Part shown: positions 1 through 11,090 of the stretch, in pieces | How the letters are laid out: every line of letters starts with the position of its first letter | Numbering within the stretch: position 1 is the first letter of the stretch | From: Phanerochaete sordida | Taxonomy: Eukaryota; Basidiomycota; Agaricomycetes; Polyporales; Phanerochaetaceae | Length of the DNA stretch: 64,000 nt | Reading direction: 5' to 3' | Assembly: GCA_019973155.2 (NCBI GenBank) | Contig: BPQB01000050.1 | Coordinates: 173,633-237,632, forward strand | The notes under the pieces: generated by a model | Told to the model about the DNA's origin: nothing | What the model saw: only the letters and a program-made list of their open reading frames with translations | Databases searched by the model: none | Program-made: the position numbers and the translations under genes

Positions 1-340
1 CGTCCCCTGGTTACTCACGCGAACAAGCTCGGCAAACGTCGCATGGACCGCATACAATGCAGTTCTATGTGATTTTCGTTCTAAAATCACCCCGAGTCGA
101 AGATGGGTCGTCCTGGCAAAGAACACGCAGCGTGCACCCCGGACGGCACAGCGTCCAAGCTGCAGCGACGACGCCGAGAACGTGTATCTCCGCAGCTCGT
201 CGTCCGCGCTACAGGGCACCCGAGCGCCCAACCCAGCCAGGCCCCCGCCATTTCCATATGTACGCGTAAGCTCGAAGCCGTCCCCTCCACCACCTACTCG
301 CCCCGCCCCCGCGGCTCGCGCACCATCTGCAGCCCCCGCA
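1..340. other. left edge, no gene seen
   Basis: GC-rich sequence downstream of the first GNAT gene, probably its 3' flank. The open frames here are short and lack recognisable domains. I see no RNA gene or repeat. Confidence 0.4.
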
Positions 341-1479
341 TCAGCACACGCCCATACCCGCCAAATCCGCACTCACGATCTCGATCGGCACCGGCGGCTT
401 CCCCCACGCCGCGTCCGCCTCGCCGATCACAAACGTGCGCACGACCTCGAACCCGCGCGCGCGGTAGAACGCGCGGTTGCCGACGTTGCTCGACACGAGC
501 CAGCACGCCGCGCCGCGCGCGTCCGCCTGTCGCCCGCCCATCAACAACCATCAGCCCGTCGTTCCTCGCACGGCAAAAGCAAAGGAGGGGAGACGCACGA
601 GATCTGCGACGACGCGCACGAGCGCACTCGCGTACCCGCGCCCCTGCCACGCCGGGTGCGTCGCGAGCCCGCCGACGCTCAGCATCTCCTGCATGCGCGC
701 CCCGAGCGCGCCCTGCAGCGCCGCGCCGCGCTTCGTCTTGTACTCTGTCCTGCGCTGCGCCCTGTCAGCCTTTGTCAAGGGGCGCGCGGGAGACATACCT
801 TGAGCTGCACGCCCGTAAACGTCCACGCGAGCGCCGCGGCGAGCGCGCGGTCGAGCGTGCGCACGAGGGGCCCGGGCGTGCGTTGCGGGTCACCTCTACA
901 AGTGCACGCACGCACGCGTCAGCCGACGTGGAAACAAAAGAAGAGGGCGGAGAGAGCACGCACAGCCGCATCCACGACGCCCCGCCGTGCACAGTCCAGA
1001 TCGCGCCCTGGTAGGCATCGCGCGCGTACATCGCGTACATCAGCGCGGCGCGCAGCGCCCCGCGGAGTGTCAACCCCTGCTTCGTGCCCTGTTACACGTC
1101 GGTGCGCGCGTTAGCCTGGTAACGTTCCAGAGGAAAGCAGGAGGGGAAGCAGGAGAGGAAGGAGGGGGAGCAGAGGGAGGGACGTACGGCGCTGTCCTTG
1201 ATGTACAGATTCATCGGGTCGCCGCGCGTCGCGTGCTTCGCCGTCGTCAGTGCCGTCGGGACGTTGCCTGCGCTGCGTCAGCACGCTCGGGCAGGAACAG
1301 ACGGGGAGAGACGGACGGTAGCGCAGGAGCTGCGGCGCGGGCGTTGTGCGCTGCGCGGTACGCTGCTCGGCGTCCTTGCACGGTTCTCCGTGTCCCGCGA
1401 GCATTGTCTCAGCAGACGAGTCTGCTGGCTGGGCCCGTCGTTCGCGCAGTCCGTCCATATCGCCGCCGTACGAAGACAT
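341..1479 (-). CDS. GNAT-family N-acetyltransferase (paralogue 1)
   Basis: Predicted acetyl-CoA-dependent acyltransferase of the GNAT superfamily; substrate unknown. The spliced product shows the acetyl-CoA binding segment HPAWQGRGYASALVRVVADL (Q/R-x-x-G-x-G/A loop) and the C-terminal strand with NRAFYRARGFEVV. Exons were placed by matching frames with the two paralogues at 7.9-10.4 kb: an N-terminal exon ending in LLRYR, one with GDPMNLYIKDSA, one with GAIWTVHGGASWM, then the GNAT core. Stop is TGA at 341-343. The start used is the ATG at 1477-1479, giving about 60 residues before the first intron; this N-terminal extension is rich in charged residues and is the least certain part. Codon use is very GC-rich, so opposite-strand open frames of about 300 codons here are shadows. 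Family call is firm, exact exon ends are estimates. Confidence 0.78.
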
Positions 1480-2169
1480 CGACGTCAAGATGCACCAGCC
1501 CGCGCCGCAGGCGCATCGGTATTTGTACCCCCGGACACGCTGCGCCGCGCGGCCGATCCGCTGCGCTGATAAGTTAAGTAACTTAGGTCCTGCTGATCAG
1601 CCCCGTTGATATAGCCCGGCTGATAGGCACCGTATGTCGTGATGCGGCCTGACGCGCGCGGCGCGATGGCGCGAACGCGCAGTATTCGCTCTATCGCGTG
1701 CATCACGCGCACGCAGACCGCCGCGCACAGCGCGGAGCGAAGCGCGGCCTGTGCGCGCCCATCCGACGCCTGTCTATGGGAGGGCACTGCCGCAGCGGAA
1801 GGCAGGCCGTGCGTGTGACTTTGGAGCGTACATGCGGGTGCGGTGTTGGGAGGTGATGGGTGGATGCGGCGTGCGCGGGCGGCGGTGAGTTGTGGGAAGC
1901 GACAGAGGCGGGTTGGAGCCAGTGGTCCTGCGGGGAGGAGGCGGGTGGGACCCCTGGTACTGATGTGCGCGGAGAGCACGCCCTATGATTTGGAGAACAC
2001 TGCACAGACGGTATGCATGCCACGACTGCTGCTCTGACGGTCTGTCCGTGCGTCACTTTCACAGATCGTGCCTATCGACGCCCGCGAACAGGCTGCACCC
2101 GGACGAGCACACGCCTCCGGGTCCCCCAAGGGGCACACCGTCCAGAGCGGCAGATAAATTCGACGTCGT
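1480..2169. other. intergenic, no gene seen
   Basis: Lies upstream of GNAT 1 and downstream of the rhamnosidase-like gene, so it probably holds the first promoter and the second 3' end. Open frames here have no family resemblance that I recognise. Confidence 0.4.
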
Positions 2170-4538
2170 CTACAGATCCACACGAATCCTGTGCTGCCCC
2201 CCAAGCAGCACGATCGCGGTCCCGCTGCGGACCGACATGCTCCTCCCATTTACCGTAGCCTCCCCCGAGACCGGCAGGCGCACCTCTCCAGTTGTTCCGG
2301 ACGGTGTGGAGACGGTGAGCTCAAACGTCTTTTTCGTGAGCGACCACTGCGCGCCGAACCATCCCAGGGGCGTCTCGAAGCCGCCCTGCGCGCCCGCGAG
2401 CCCGGAGGTGTGCGGGGCGAGAGACCACGTGCGGCCCGCGTCCGCGGTCACGGTGAGCCCGAGGACGTAGAAGGTGAGCGCCGACGTAGGGCCTGAGCTC
2501 CAGCCGTGGGCGTGGCTCGTGTATGAGGCGTCGTAGTTGTAGCCGCGGTAGGAGCGGTACCTGCGGAGGAAGAGTATGAGTGGAGTGCACCAGAGGCCCG
2601 CGCGCATGTGCGCACCCGATGGAGCCGTTCGCGGTGAAGCCTTCGAGCAGGGTCGACTGCACGCTGAGATTGGTGTACAGCATGTACCCCCACTCCCGAC
2701 GCAAAAGGTCCATCGCCCGTTGGTCGTTGCCGGACTGGAAATGAGCTTGGAGCTATGCGATCCGCGTCAGCTAAGAGACTTTCGAAATGTGCACTGACGC
2801 TCACCTCCAATGACCCAATGAACGGCGAGATCGTGTCGGGTAGCTCAGGCGCTACAGCGCCGAGATCGTTCCAGTTCTTCGTCAGGCCCTCGCTGATGGA
2901 GTTCGCCTGCTCGGCGGACGTCGTGAGGTTATAGAGCACCGCCATGGAGTTCGCGTCCTGCGGGCACAGCGTCGTCGTCGAGTTGTCGCGGTACATACCG
3001 GCAGAGGGCAGCCAGAAGACCTCGTTGAAGCGCGTTTTCAGCGCCGCTGCGCTTGAAGACCAGTTCGACGACAGGGCGGAGTCGTTCAGGGTGCTCGCGA
3101 GGTCGGACGCTGTGATGAGGGTCTGCAGTGCGCCAGCGAGGTCAGCACTGAAGACGTCGGTGACGGATCTAGAGCGCACCTGGTACAAGAGAGCATTCCC
3201 CTCAGCGTTATGCCCCCCGCCTCCAAGGCGCGCCCAGTCGCGCAGGCCGGTGACATTCATCAGCCCGGACCCATCGACCTTCGCGAGCACGAAGCCGACG
3301 GCCTTCGTGTAGTTCGCCCAGACGCCCTGCAGCCACGCGACGTCGCCCGCGAAGCGCACGTAGTTGTGCGTGCCGACGAGCGTCCACATGTGGTACGTGT
3401 CGCTGCCCGTCTGCGAGAGCGGCGGGCCGGACTCGGGCAGCGCGCCCGTGCGCGGGTCGAGCGCGGCGAACATCGTCGAGAGCGCGTTCCGCGTCGGGAG
3501 CAGGTCGTTCGTGGAGACGAACTGTGTCGGGACGGCGACGCCCATGTCACCTGCGCGAGGTCAGCTCAGCTGTATGGTGTAGAGCGCGGCGCGGCTCGCC
3601 TGGCCAGACTGCGCTACGAGCCGAAGTCAGAGATCGTTCAAGGGAATACTCCGATATCACTCACCGGTCGCGTTTGGCTCCGTCGACGATGATCGGGCCA
3701 GCGACGCCGAGCGTCGCGTTGTTCGCCCATCCCGGTGATGCGACGAAGGGCACCTCTCGACCAGTATTCAAAGGCACCGTGTTCGTCTGGACGGTGTACG
3801 CGCCAGAGTACCAGATCTACGCGTGTTAAAATCAGCCGATTTATACTCTGCTGGCTCGCTCGCACGACACATGCCTTGGTTAAGAAGTCCTTATCATGAA
3901 ACACCGGATCCTCAGCATAGAAGTACCCGCTGTACGCGCGCATATCGTCGACATGCGGCGCAAAAGAGATCGTGCAGGTCACGTTCACGACGGCGACAGG
4001 CGCGTCCGCCGTGGCGACGAGCGTGAGGCACCGGAAGCCGCCGCGGAGGCTCGCGGCGGGCTGCGTCCAGAGGCCGTCGCGCAGCGGCGCCTGCAGGTGC
4101 AGCACGCCGTCGTACGACATGTTCGGCGCGGGGTACGACGAGTCGTCGGACGTGAGCGGGCTGATGAACATCGGCGACTCGGTGAAGGAGAGTGCGAGCG
4201 CGGACGCGGCGGTCACGTTTGCGAGGGTCAGCGAGATGAGCCCGCCGATCTGGGGGACCATTTTAGTACAGTTGAGCGAGAGGGGACAGGATTGTGCGTA
4301 CCTCCTTGCCAAAGTCCAGCGTCAACCACGACTGGTTGCCTGCGAGGGTCGCGCGTCCGGTCTCCGACAGTAGAGCATCCACGTCCTGCACTGCGCCGGT
4401 AACCGCCTTCACGCTGGTGGGCCGCACGACCCTCGACGCAGGTGCAAGGTTGAACGCGTCCCAGGGCCCCGCCGGCGCCACGCACCAGCACGCCGTGGCC
4501 GTCGACAGCAGGACGAGCAAGACGCCATGAAGAATCAT
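2170..4538 (-). CDS. secreted alpha-L-rhamnosidase-like glycosidase, GH78 (six-hairpin)
   Basis: Secreted glycoside hydrolase with a GH78-like layout, expected to release terminal alpha-L-rhamnose from plant glycosides or rhamnogalacturonan. The start ATG (4536-4538) opens a hydrophobic signal peptide ending near TACWCVAP. A beta-sandwich region follows, then an (alpha/alpha)6 barrel with the acidic motif DGAKRDRAVWPGDM, the segment LLEGFTANGS carrying a likely catalytic Glu, the family signature AHGWSSGPTSAL, and a C-terminal beta domain ending GQHRIRVDL. Roughly 650-700 residues, usual for fungal members. At least six exons. One exon is only 14 nt (3600-3613), and two introns appear to start with GC instead of GT (after DFLTK near 3873 and after the microexon). 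N-glycosylation sites are frequent, as in secreted enzymes. Exact substrate is inferred from the family only. Confidence 0.88.
3600..3613 (-). other. 14-nt microexon in the GH78 gene
   Basis: The bases reading CGCAGTCTGGCCAG on the minus strand sit between an acceptor ending CTCGTAG (intron of 51 nt with CTGACTT branch site) and a GC-type donor GCGAGC (intron of 49 nt with GCTGACC branch site). Inclusion joins GAKRDR to GDMGVAVP as RDR-AVWP-GDMG in frame, which restores the conserved acidic barrel motif of the family. Without it neither the frame nor the motif is kept. Confidence 0.72.
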
Positions 4539-5221
4539 GACTGCGAGTAGACACGAGCCACCACCGTTGCTCAGTCGCGCGTAGTTATAGGCCTGACATG
4601 CTGAGTGCGAAGAAGCGGACGATGATGCGCGTGCATCATAGGACCCAGCCGCGGCCCGGGAGCGTGCAGGAAGCTCCAAGCGTGACCCGTCGGCGGATGC
4701 ACCTTCTGGTCCTCGAGCATATGGTTGGTCGACGTAATGACCACAAGGTTGTGAAGCGCGGTGTAGTCTCAGAGCCAGCTGATCCATAGCGGCGAAACAC
4801 AAGACTCGTGCGTACACTGCGAAGGAATGAGCCTCAGATGGCGGAAGAGTCGAACAACGAGCTCACTTTATTATACAGCGCGCGCGGCGAAAGGGACCGT
4901 ACTCAGGACAGACACAGGCGGTGATACAACATCGAACAAGTGAACGTCCAAGCGACAAAAGACAGTGCAGATTAACTGTATGATACAAGCTCGACAACTA
5001 TGAGACCGTGGGCGGCGTGGGCTGACAATACAAGAGCGGACAGTCAAGAATCCGTGGATAGGTGCGCGGGGTATCTGATTAACGTGTGCGACAAAGCAAT
5101 GTGCGTGCGGGGAGATGCGACTGTAGATGCGTGTGCGTGAGAGCATGTATGCAAGGAGGTGGTGTGCGCGTGCGGGGGAGGGTGTCTCTGGGGCGGGCGC
5201 GGGGCGACGGGCGTAGAGGGT
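4539..5221. other. intergenic between GH78 start and OTU gene end
   Basis: Serves as 5' flank of the GH78 gene and 3' flank of the OTU gene. A TATAA-like element lies close to the GH78 start (separate entry). No gene or repeat recognised. Confidence 0.5.
4585..4589 (-). promoter_or_regulatory. possible TATA element of GH78 gene
   Basis: Minus strand reads CTATAAC about 47 nt before the start codon. The position is close to the ATG for a TATA box, so the leader would be very short; assignment by position only. Confidence 0.25.
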
Positions 5222-6947
5222 CTAGATCTTGAGCTCGCGGAAACCGCGGACGTCGACCCTGCCCGTCCCGTTCTTCTGCCACTCCTCGACCTTATCCTCG
5301 GCGGACGCAGCGGAGGCTGCGCCGGCGCGCTTCATGCGTCCGCCGGGGATGACGATCTTGCCCGCGCTGCGCCGCGTCTGCATCGGCGAGCCGTGGCGCG
5401 GCTTGGGCAGCCCGAGCTTCTTGAGTTGCCGCTGCGTGAGCTTGCGCTCCTGGGGAGATGGCGGTGGTGGTGTTGCCTCGGGTGAAGAGATCGAGGAAAG
5501 CGAGCTCATGCTCGATGGCGAGCCGGGCGCAGAGAGCGTCAGGGGTGGTGTGTCCATGTCGCCTTCGCCATCTTCTAGGTTGGTGCTGAGGGGTGAGCGG
5601 GAATCGGCGATAGAAGATCCCTCTTCGGCAGGCCCCTTATGTCGTTTCGCAAGGGACTGCGAGCTCTCCGATGATGCAGAAGATTCGTCAAAGGTCCGCT
5701 TTGGCGAACGATACAGCCTCGACGGGCTCGGCGGAGGTGATGGCATAGGATAAGCGAGTGGAAGATGTGAGGTAGAGGCTTCTGGAGGAGGCGACACTGA
5801 ACGCGAGAGAGGTAGGGGGACTTGAGAAGGGGTCAACGGCCTCTGCGGCCCTGCTGCCTTCGACAGCCGCCTGATCTTCACTGAAGACACTTTGGAGGAG
5901 GGCTTAGAGCTTGATCCCACCACCCTCGAAGTGGGTTTCCTTCTCGCCGGTGATGTGGCTGGTGGCGTGGGCGACCCTCCGTCTTCAACAGGAGTTTCTT
6001 GGACATTCGGATGCCCCGCGTGCGGGCCCCTCAAATTCCGAATCGATGAAAAATGTTCCCAATCATGGTATCTGCATGAGGAAAGCATGAGCAATGCACG
6101 TATTCCAAAAACGGGCACCACGTACGCCACATATACGGTGGGAGTAGCATGTCCATCGCTCGCAGGGGGTGGTGGCAGCGGCAGCTGGGAGGTGGCAAGC
6201 TGTTTTTCCAGCCGCTTGCGCTCTCTGCGTGTCAGTGTCTTCTCATCGTCTGCGACGGATGTTGTGCTTGGCGCAGGCGACGCGTGACGTGACGAGGCTG
6301 GCGAGGGCGAGCGTTCGGGAAGGAGATCGCCACCGGCGTTCCATTCGATAACGTACACAAGGCCCGGTTGGATAACCTTTACGTTGTGTTTCGTCATGTG
6401 TGCAAATGCGGATAGCTCCAGGTGGCCGCCGTAGGTCCCTAGGTGATAGATTAGCACGAACGATCTGCGCAGATGATACCGATGTTGGCTTACCCTGCTG
6501 GCGCATGCACTGCAGATGGACATCTAGCCCGCGGTCGTCTTCGACGAAGGGTTCGTACCGCTGCTTATGTGCCTCTATCCAGTTGCAGACCTCCTGCCGT
6601 AGCTTGAGGTGGTATGACGGCGTGCCGTATAGTTGATCGGAGAGGGCGCGAAAGAGGCAATTGCCATCACCGAGTGTCGGGGCAGCATAGAGGCCCAGCG
6701 CACGCAGCTGCTCGTTGAGATTCTGTGTGTTCTCTGCAGGGTCTGCGAGGGCCTGAGACACAAGTTAGGCGAGATGGAACGGGAGGCGGGCAGATAGACG
6801 CACCTTGCCCCTACTCCTAGTCGTGCGAGACCGGACTGAGATTTTGCGACGTCGTGGTCAGCAAAACGCTGACGACGGGCGCCGCGGGCACACGGCCTAC
6901 TCACGCTGCGGGGCTGTCTTTGCACTCTTCCGCTTCGGAGGGGCCAT
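5222..6947 (-). CDS. OTU-domain cysteine protease (putative deubiquitinase)
   Basis: Predicted deubiquitinating enzyme of the ovarian-tumour family. The start ATG (6945-6947) gives a basic leader MAPPKRKSAKTAPQ, then a 69-nt intron with a GCTGACC branch site and a second intron before ALADPAENTQ. The OTU domain follows: catalytic segment LGDGNCLFRALSDQLYG (Asp and Cys of D-G-N-C), then GTYGGHLELSAFAH, and the catalytic His in YHDWEHFSSIRN. After the domain comes a long low-complexity tail rich in Ser and Pro, with basic patches such as RRERKRLEKQ, probably disordered and possibly nuclear. The stop is at 5222-5224. A 54-nt intron with GTACGT donor and GCAG acceptor sits just before the His; its length is a multiple of three and it lacks a stop, so retention would only insert 18 residues. 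Substrate specificity cannot be judged. Confidence 0.88.
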
Positions 6948-7877
6948 GAAATGCGCGAGAATGCGTGCTCGTCGTCGGCGACGGCGAGGACGATGGTGGG
7001 GGTAAGGTTGTTCGAGCGGTTCCGGGGTCTTGGTTCGAATTTGAGGGACTTCTGACACTGCCTTTTTGGGTGCCGCTTACCGACGCCGATCCTTTTATGC
7101 GGCTGCTCTCGTTCTGCAGCCTCTGTACACACGGAACGGCGGGCTTTTATCTGCTTCTCACAAAGACAATGTATACTGCGAGCTACAGCTCAGGATGCCA
7201 GCTGCGTCGATGCGTCGTCTGTTCGGGTAGTTCTGCAATGCCTCCCCGGCGGTATGACCCATACGCGCGCATCTCTTGCTTGGGCAGACTCGAACTGGCC
7301 AGTGAGCCTGCGGTCACACGAATCCACAGGCAGACTCCTGAGGATGCTGATGCGCTCCTTGTGAACCCTCGCCCCTCATCGCATCTACCGTGAGCAGGTT
7401 TAGATCGCGCCCTACGCGACCAGGTTGGTGGTAGGACACTGCTCGCGATTCCGATACTCCACTCTCCCTCGGAGATTCATACACAGCATCCGCTACAGGC
7501 AATGACAGATTGCCATGCGCGATACACGAGGCCCGACAGAAGCTGCCGGGCTATCCTGGCTTCTGATAATCGCCCGTGTCCTGGGAGACGAGCGCGTCTC
7601 TAGCTCTGACTCGTGGAATATATCTTCAAACGAAAAAAGGCTACACAAGCTTGGCGTGTATTTAGCTGGCGCAAACATATCAGCTTGAGCACGGCATTAA
7701 GAAGTCACAGTAGTTCTCAAACGATTTTCGACGCGGATAAACGAATGCTTGAGGTGACGATAGCTACGATGACAGAGCAATTGAGAAGTACGGTCTGCGT
7801 GTATGTTTATGGATGCGGGGTCGAACATGATTGCCTTAGCAGGAAGCGACCCGCGTGCTCTAAAGGAGCTGTCGGGG
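6948..7877. other. intergenic, no gene seen
   Basis: Upstream of the OTU gene and downstream of GNAT 2. Two stretches resemble a tRNA B box but lack a matching A box and stems (see rejected items). No coding region recognised. Confidence 0.45.
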
Positions 7878-8937
7878 TTAACGACGATCTTCTCCTAGGT
7901 CGAGATATCTTTCGGGTCTCTGACCATCTGTGTGGACGTTTTTAGGGATAGTGCTTTGCAGACAGCAGTTCGAGCTACTGACGAGATCAATGGACACAGG
8001 CGCGCCAGCCCAGGACGTGTTTTCCGCGCCGACGTAAAAGGTATGCAGGAACTTGAAGCCTAGTGACTGATAGAAGTGTCGATTTGCGGGATGGCTAGAT
8101 GTCAGCTCGAGCTGGACACCCCGCGCATCTGCCTGTAGGTTGCATCAGTTATCGAGATCCGTCCTCGATACGTGTAAAAATACAGGTTGAAACGAACCAA
8201 GGCGGCGGCGAGCTGCACAAGCGCAGTAGCATATCCGCGATGCTGACATTCGGGAGCGGTGGCAAGATGGTCGATCTCGAGAATGTGAGACATACTCTCG
8301 CCCAGGAATGCTTCGAAGGTGTTTTGCATCCCGCTTATGAGCTCCGCGGTGCGCTGTGGCCAGGTCAATCTCAAGCTCGATGGCGTCCACGATGCAAGAA
8401 ACAAACCTTCTGCTGCTCTGCGGATAGGCAATACCAATTGATGAGTCGGACGATCCATGTGACAAACCGGCTAAGGATCTTGTTCAAGGGACGTTCTTCT
8501 AACGTAGGGTCGGCTCTTCATGCTTCTTAGACAACGGCTTACTAGCCCCGTAAAGCAGCACTCACAGAAGCATGATGGAGTCGCCATGATTGACCGTCCA
8601 CGCAGTCCCGCTATAGACGGCATGACAATACTGTACAAACAATTTTACCTTCCTCCCGACTTGCCACCGCGCCCTGTACTTATAGTCGTCCTGATTTTAT
8701 GCTATATCACAGTCGCAAACGTCCCACGAAGACGGCGACTTACAGGAGTGTTGTACAGATATAGGTTCAGCGGGTCATGCGCTATGCTTCGCATGATGGT
8801 GTCGTATACCCTCGGCAAGTCCCCTGCAAATACGCGCGTGAGTTGTCTGCCATACAGTAACGAAGCGATGTTATACGGACTGTACTACATTGGTCTCGGC
8901 GTAACCATCTCTTGTGAGGTAGACGAGGGGTTCTCAT
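7878..8937 (-). CDS. GNAT-family N-acetyltransferase (paralogue 2)
   Basis: Acetyltransferase of about 260 residues, sister to the genes at 0.3-1.5 and 9.4-10.4 kb. The start ATG (8935-8937) begins MRTPRLPHKRW; first exon ends in LRYW. Next exons: DLPRVYDTIM with HDPLNLYLYNTP; DDYKYRARWQVGRKV with AWTVNHGDSIML; ADPTLEERPLNKIL; then RTAELISGMQ with the acetyl-CoA loop ATAPECQHRGYATALV; and last ADARGVQLELTSSHPANRHF with FYQSLGFKF. Every join is in frame with GT-AG introns of 45-70 nt, and intron sites match those of paralogues 1 and 3. Stop TAA at 7878-7880. The C-terminal tail after SIDLVSSSN is longer than in the other two copies and has no counterpart there, perhaps from loss of the ancestral stop. 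Acyl acceptor unknown. Confidence 0.82.
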
Positions 8938-9386
8938 GATAGTCTTCATCCGCCTTGATATCGAAGGAATTCGTCTGGGCTTGGGGACCGTTGGCTCTGT
9001 CGCGTAGTGGAGCGAGGGGGGGAGGGGTCATAGTCACTTCCAGCCGATGGGTTCATGGAGGAGGGCTACGTCCTCCCGGAGGGTGGCTCTTTATCGACTT
9101 GGACGCGGCCGCATGACGAGATTAACGTAACGCTCTCCGCCAATCGTTACCGCTCATTGATATCATCAGGACGAGAAGACAAGACGTGCGACTTGAACTT
9201 GCGGCAGCACTTGTGTGCGGGATCACATCGTCCAGCTTCAAATTCGGCAAGGGTCGGCGTACCGTAATGGTCCCTGAAGAAGAACAATTTGCATTGCGGC
9301 AGCTACTATAGCGCAGGAACGCCTGTCTTCTCGTTCCACATGTCGCCCATGCTCTTTGGGTGCCTGACCATCTGCGATGTTAAGAG
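8938..9386. other. short intergenic between GNAT 2 and GNAT 3
   Basis: About 450 nt between two genes on the same strand; it should contain the GNAT 2 promoter and the GNAT 3 3' end. Nothing else recognised. Confidence 0.45.
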
Positions 9387-10434
9387 TTAGACGGATGTGA
9401 CAAAGTCTGGGAAGGTGACGACAGAACGCACAATATCTACCGGCACCGGCGCGGCGGTCCACGTCGGATTGCCATCCCCGACGTGGAAAGTTGTCACGAC
9501 TTCAAAGCCCAAGGAATGATAGAAGCCCCGGTTCGCCGTGTTGCTAGACACGAGCCAACTCGGGACACCCCGTGCATCTGCCTACGGAACTGAGCGCCAG
9601 GTCTAGAAAACAGTGCGTGATGTCGCTACACGTACAAGGTTTGTGGCTACACGCACCAGGGACGACGCATAGCCTCGTCCCTGGCATTCCGGAGAGGTCG
9701 CAAGGCTGCCGACTTCTATCATGTATGCCGTCCGCTCGCCCAACGTATCGCGGATCGCCTTTCTCATCTTTGTGCCGAATTCGGCACTGCGCTGTGGTTG
9801 CCTGGTCAGGTGCAAACGCTGACGAGAGTGCAGGCCACAAACCAGGCGCTGTTCCTTCGAATACGTTAGCTGATTGAGTCCTCGAACAAGCCGGTTGTGA
9901 ATGGCGTTGATGATCTTATCAACTGCATCCTCCTGGCGCGCGGGGTCGCCGCTGAGCAAACCCGTCTGAGCTAGAACCAGAAGTCCGACTGTTATGTAAA
10001 TGTCACTCACAGATTCATGATAGATTCTCCATGGTTGATGGTCCATTCGGACTTCTCGCGGACAACCTTGCAAAATTGGAGATGAAACGTGACCTTACGG
10101 CCAAGCTTCCAGCGTAGGCTGTCCTGGTGATGATCCTCAGGTTCAGGTAAGTCAAAACCCATCGATACAGTCACGAGAGTCTCACTGGTGTGCCATTCAG
10201 GTATTGGTCCAGAGGGTCGGGCGCCAGAGTCAGCTCCGCGGTCTTGCAAGCTTTCGCCACGTCACCTGTGGCGGCACCGTCAGCTCCGTAACGGTCGTCG
10301 ACGATTGACATACGGTATTGCATGTGCCTCGGATAGCTGATTTCGTGCACTTTGTTACCTCCAAATGCACGCGGCGTACCATGGAAGACGGTAGAGGCAG
10401 TGTCGCGCGCATCCCAATTGTGAACTTCCACCAT
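9387..10434 (-). CDS. GNAT-family N-acetyltransferase (paralogue 3)
   Basis: Third copy of the local GNAT family. The start ATG is at 10432-10434 (MVEVHNWDARDTAS) and the first exon ends PRHMQYR. It continues DVAKACKTAELTLAPDPL, with DQYLNGTP; DSLRWKLGRKVTFHL with SEWTINHGESIM; GDPARQEDAVDKI; RSAEFGTKMRK with the acetyl-CoA loop ATSPECQGRGYASSLV; and ADARGVPSWLVSSNTANRGF with FYHSLGFEVV. Intron positions agree with paralogue 2. The product ends VTFPDFVTSV, stop TAA 9387-9389. The three copies are clearly diverged, so the duplication is not recent. The organisation as neighbouring same-strand copies suggests local tandem duplication; the biochemical substrate is unknown. Confidence 0.82.
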
Positions 10435-11090
10435 TGCAGCTGAGCTTGGGAGCTGCCAGAGGGAGCCGGCGGAAGCACAGCCAATTGTTCGCCTCGGCCC
10501 CGCACGTACTTGTAGCTCGCAAGCGAGCGTCTTGCTGAGCCGCAGTCGTGGACGTAGTCGTGTCGTGTATCACGAGCTGCGGTATGATGAGAGCCAGATG
10601 TCAGGAGATTTCGGCGACAATTGATGGTGCGCAGCTGATCCCATATATTCGCACACGCGGTGCCTGCTCGCTCTAGCCTCCGGCCACGCAGTGTCAGCCG
10701 GATTTCTGGGTGATCAGACCGCGATAGCGCCCTCGTGCGCTGCGGCGTAACGTTCGGACCTGCGCTAGGTGAACGCAGGATGAGCCGCAGCCGCAGCAAT
10801 CGAGCAGCTTTGCAGAGCGTGCTATCAGCCGGTGTACTCTACCTGCTAAAGATTTCCGGTCAGATCCTGCGAAGGGGCAAGATCACAGACTGAGACGCAC
10901 CTTCGTACAGTCACCGTCGAGTGTCATGTTGAGCACGCATTTCTCAGCGTCAGGTTCATCAAGCCCGCGCACCTATCGCGAAACGCACAAGTGAACATGC
11001 CCTGCGGTGGCTGTCATTCATTGATTATGCGTTGCTGTAAGATAATCGTGATGTTGTACAGTGACATGCGAGGAGAAGAAAGCAAGAAAA
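10435..11090. other. intergenic between GNAT 3 and INCENP end
   Basis: No gene recognised. The minus-strand open frame through 10.4-10.8 kb is an upstream continuation without family similarity; a longer 5' part of GNAT 3 cannot be excluded. Confidence 0.4.

Noticed and set aside
103..1114. Plus-strand open frames of more than 300 codons at the left end
   Set aside because: They lie opposite the GNAT 1 exons, are extremely Arg/Ala/Pro-rich and have no domain; GC-rich shadows.
6999..7060. tRNA-like B box GGTTCGAATTT
   Set aside because: Distance to any A-box-like sequence is too short and no acceptor or T stem pairs.
7280..7310. Second B-box-like stretch on the minus strand (GTTCGAGTCTGCC)
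   Set aside because: T-arm stem does not pair and no anticodon arm can be drawn upstream.
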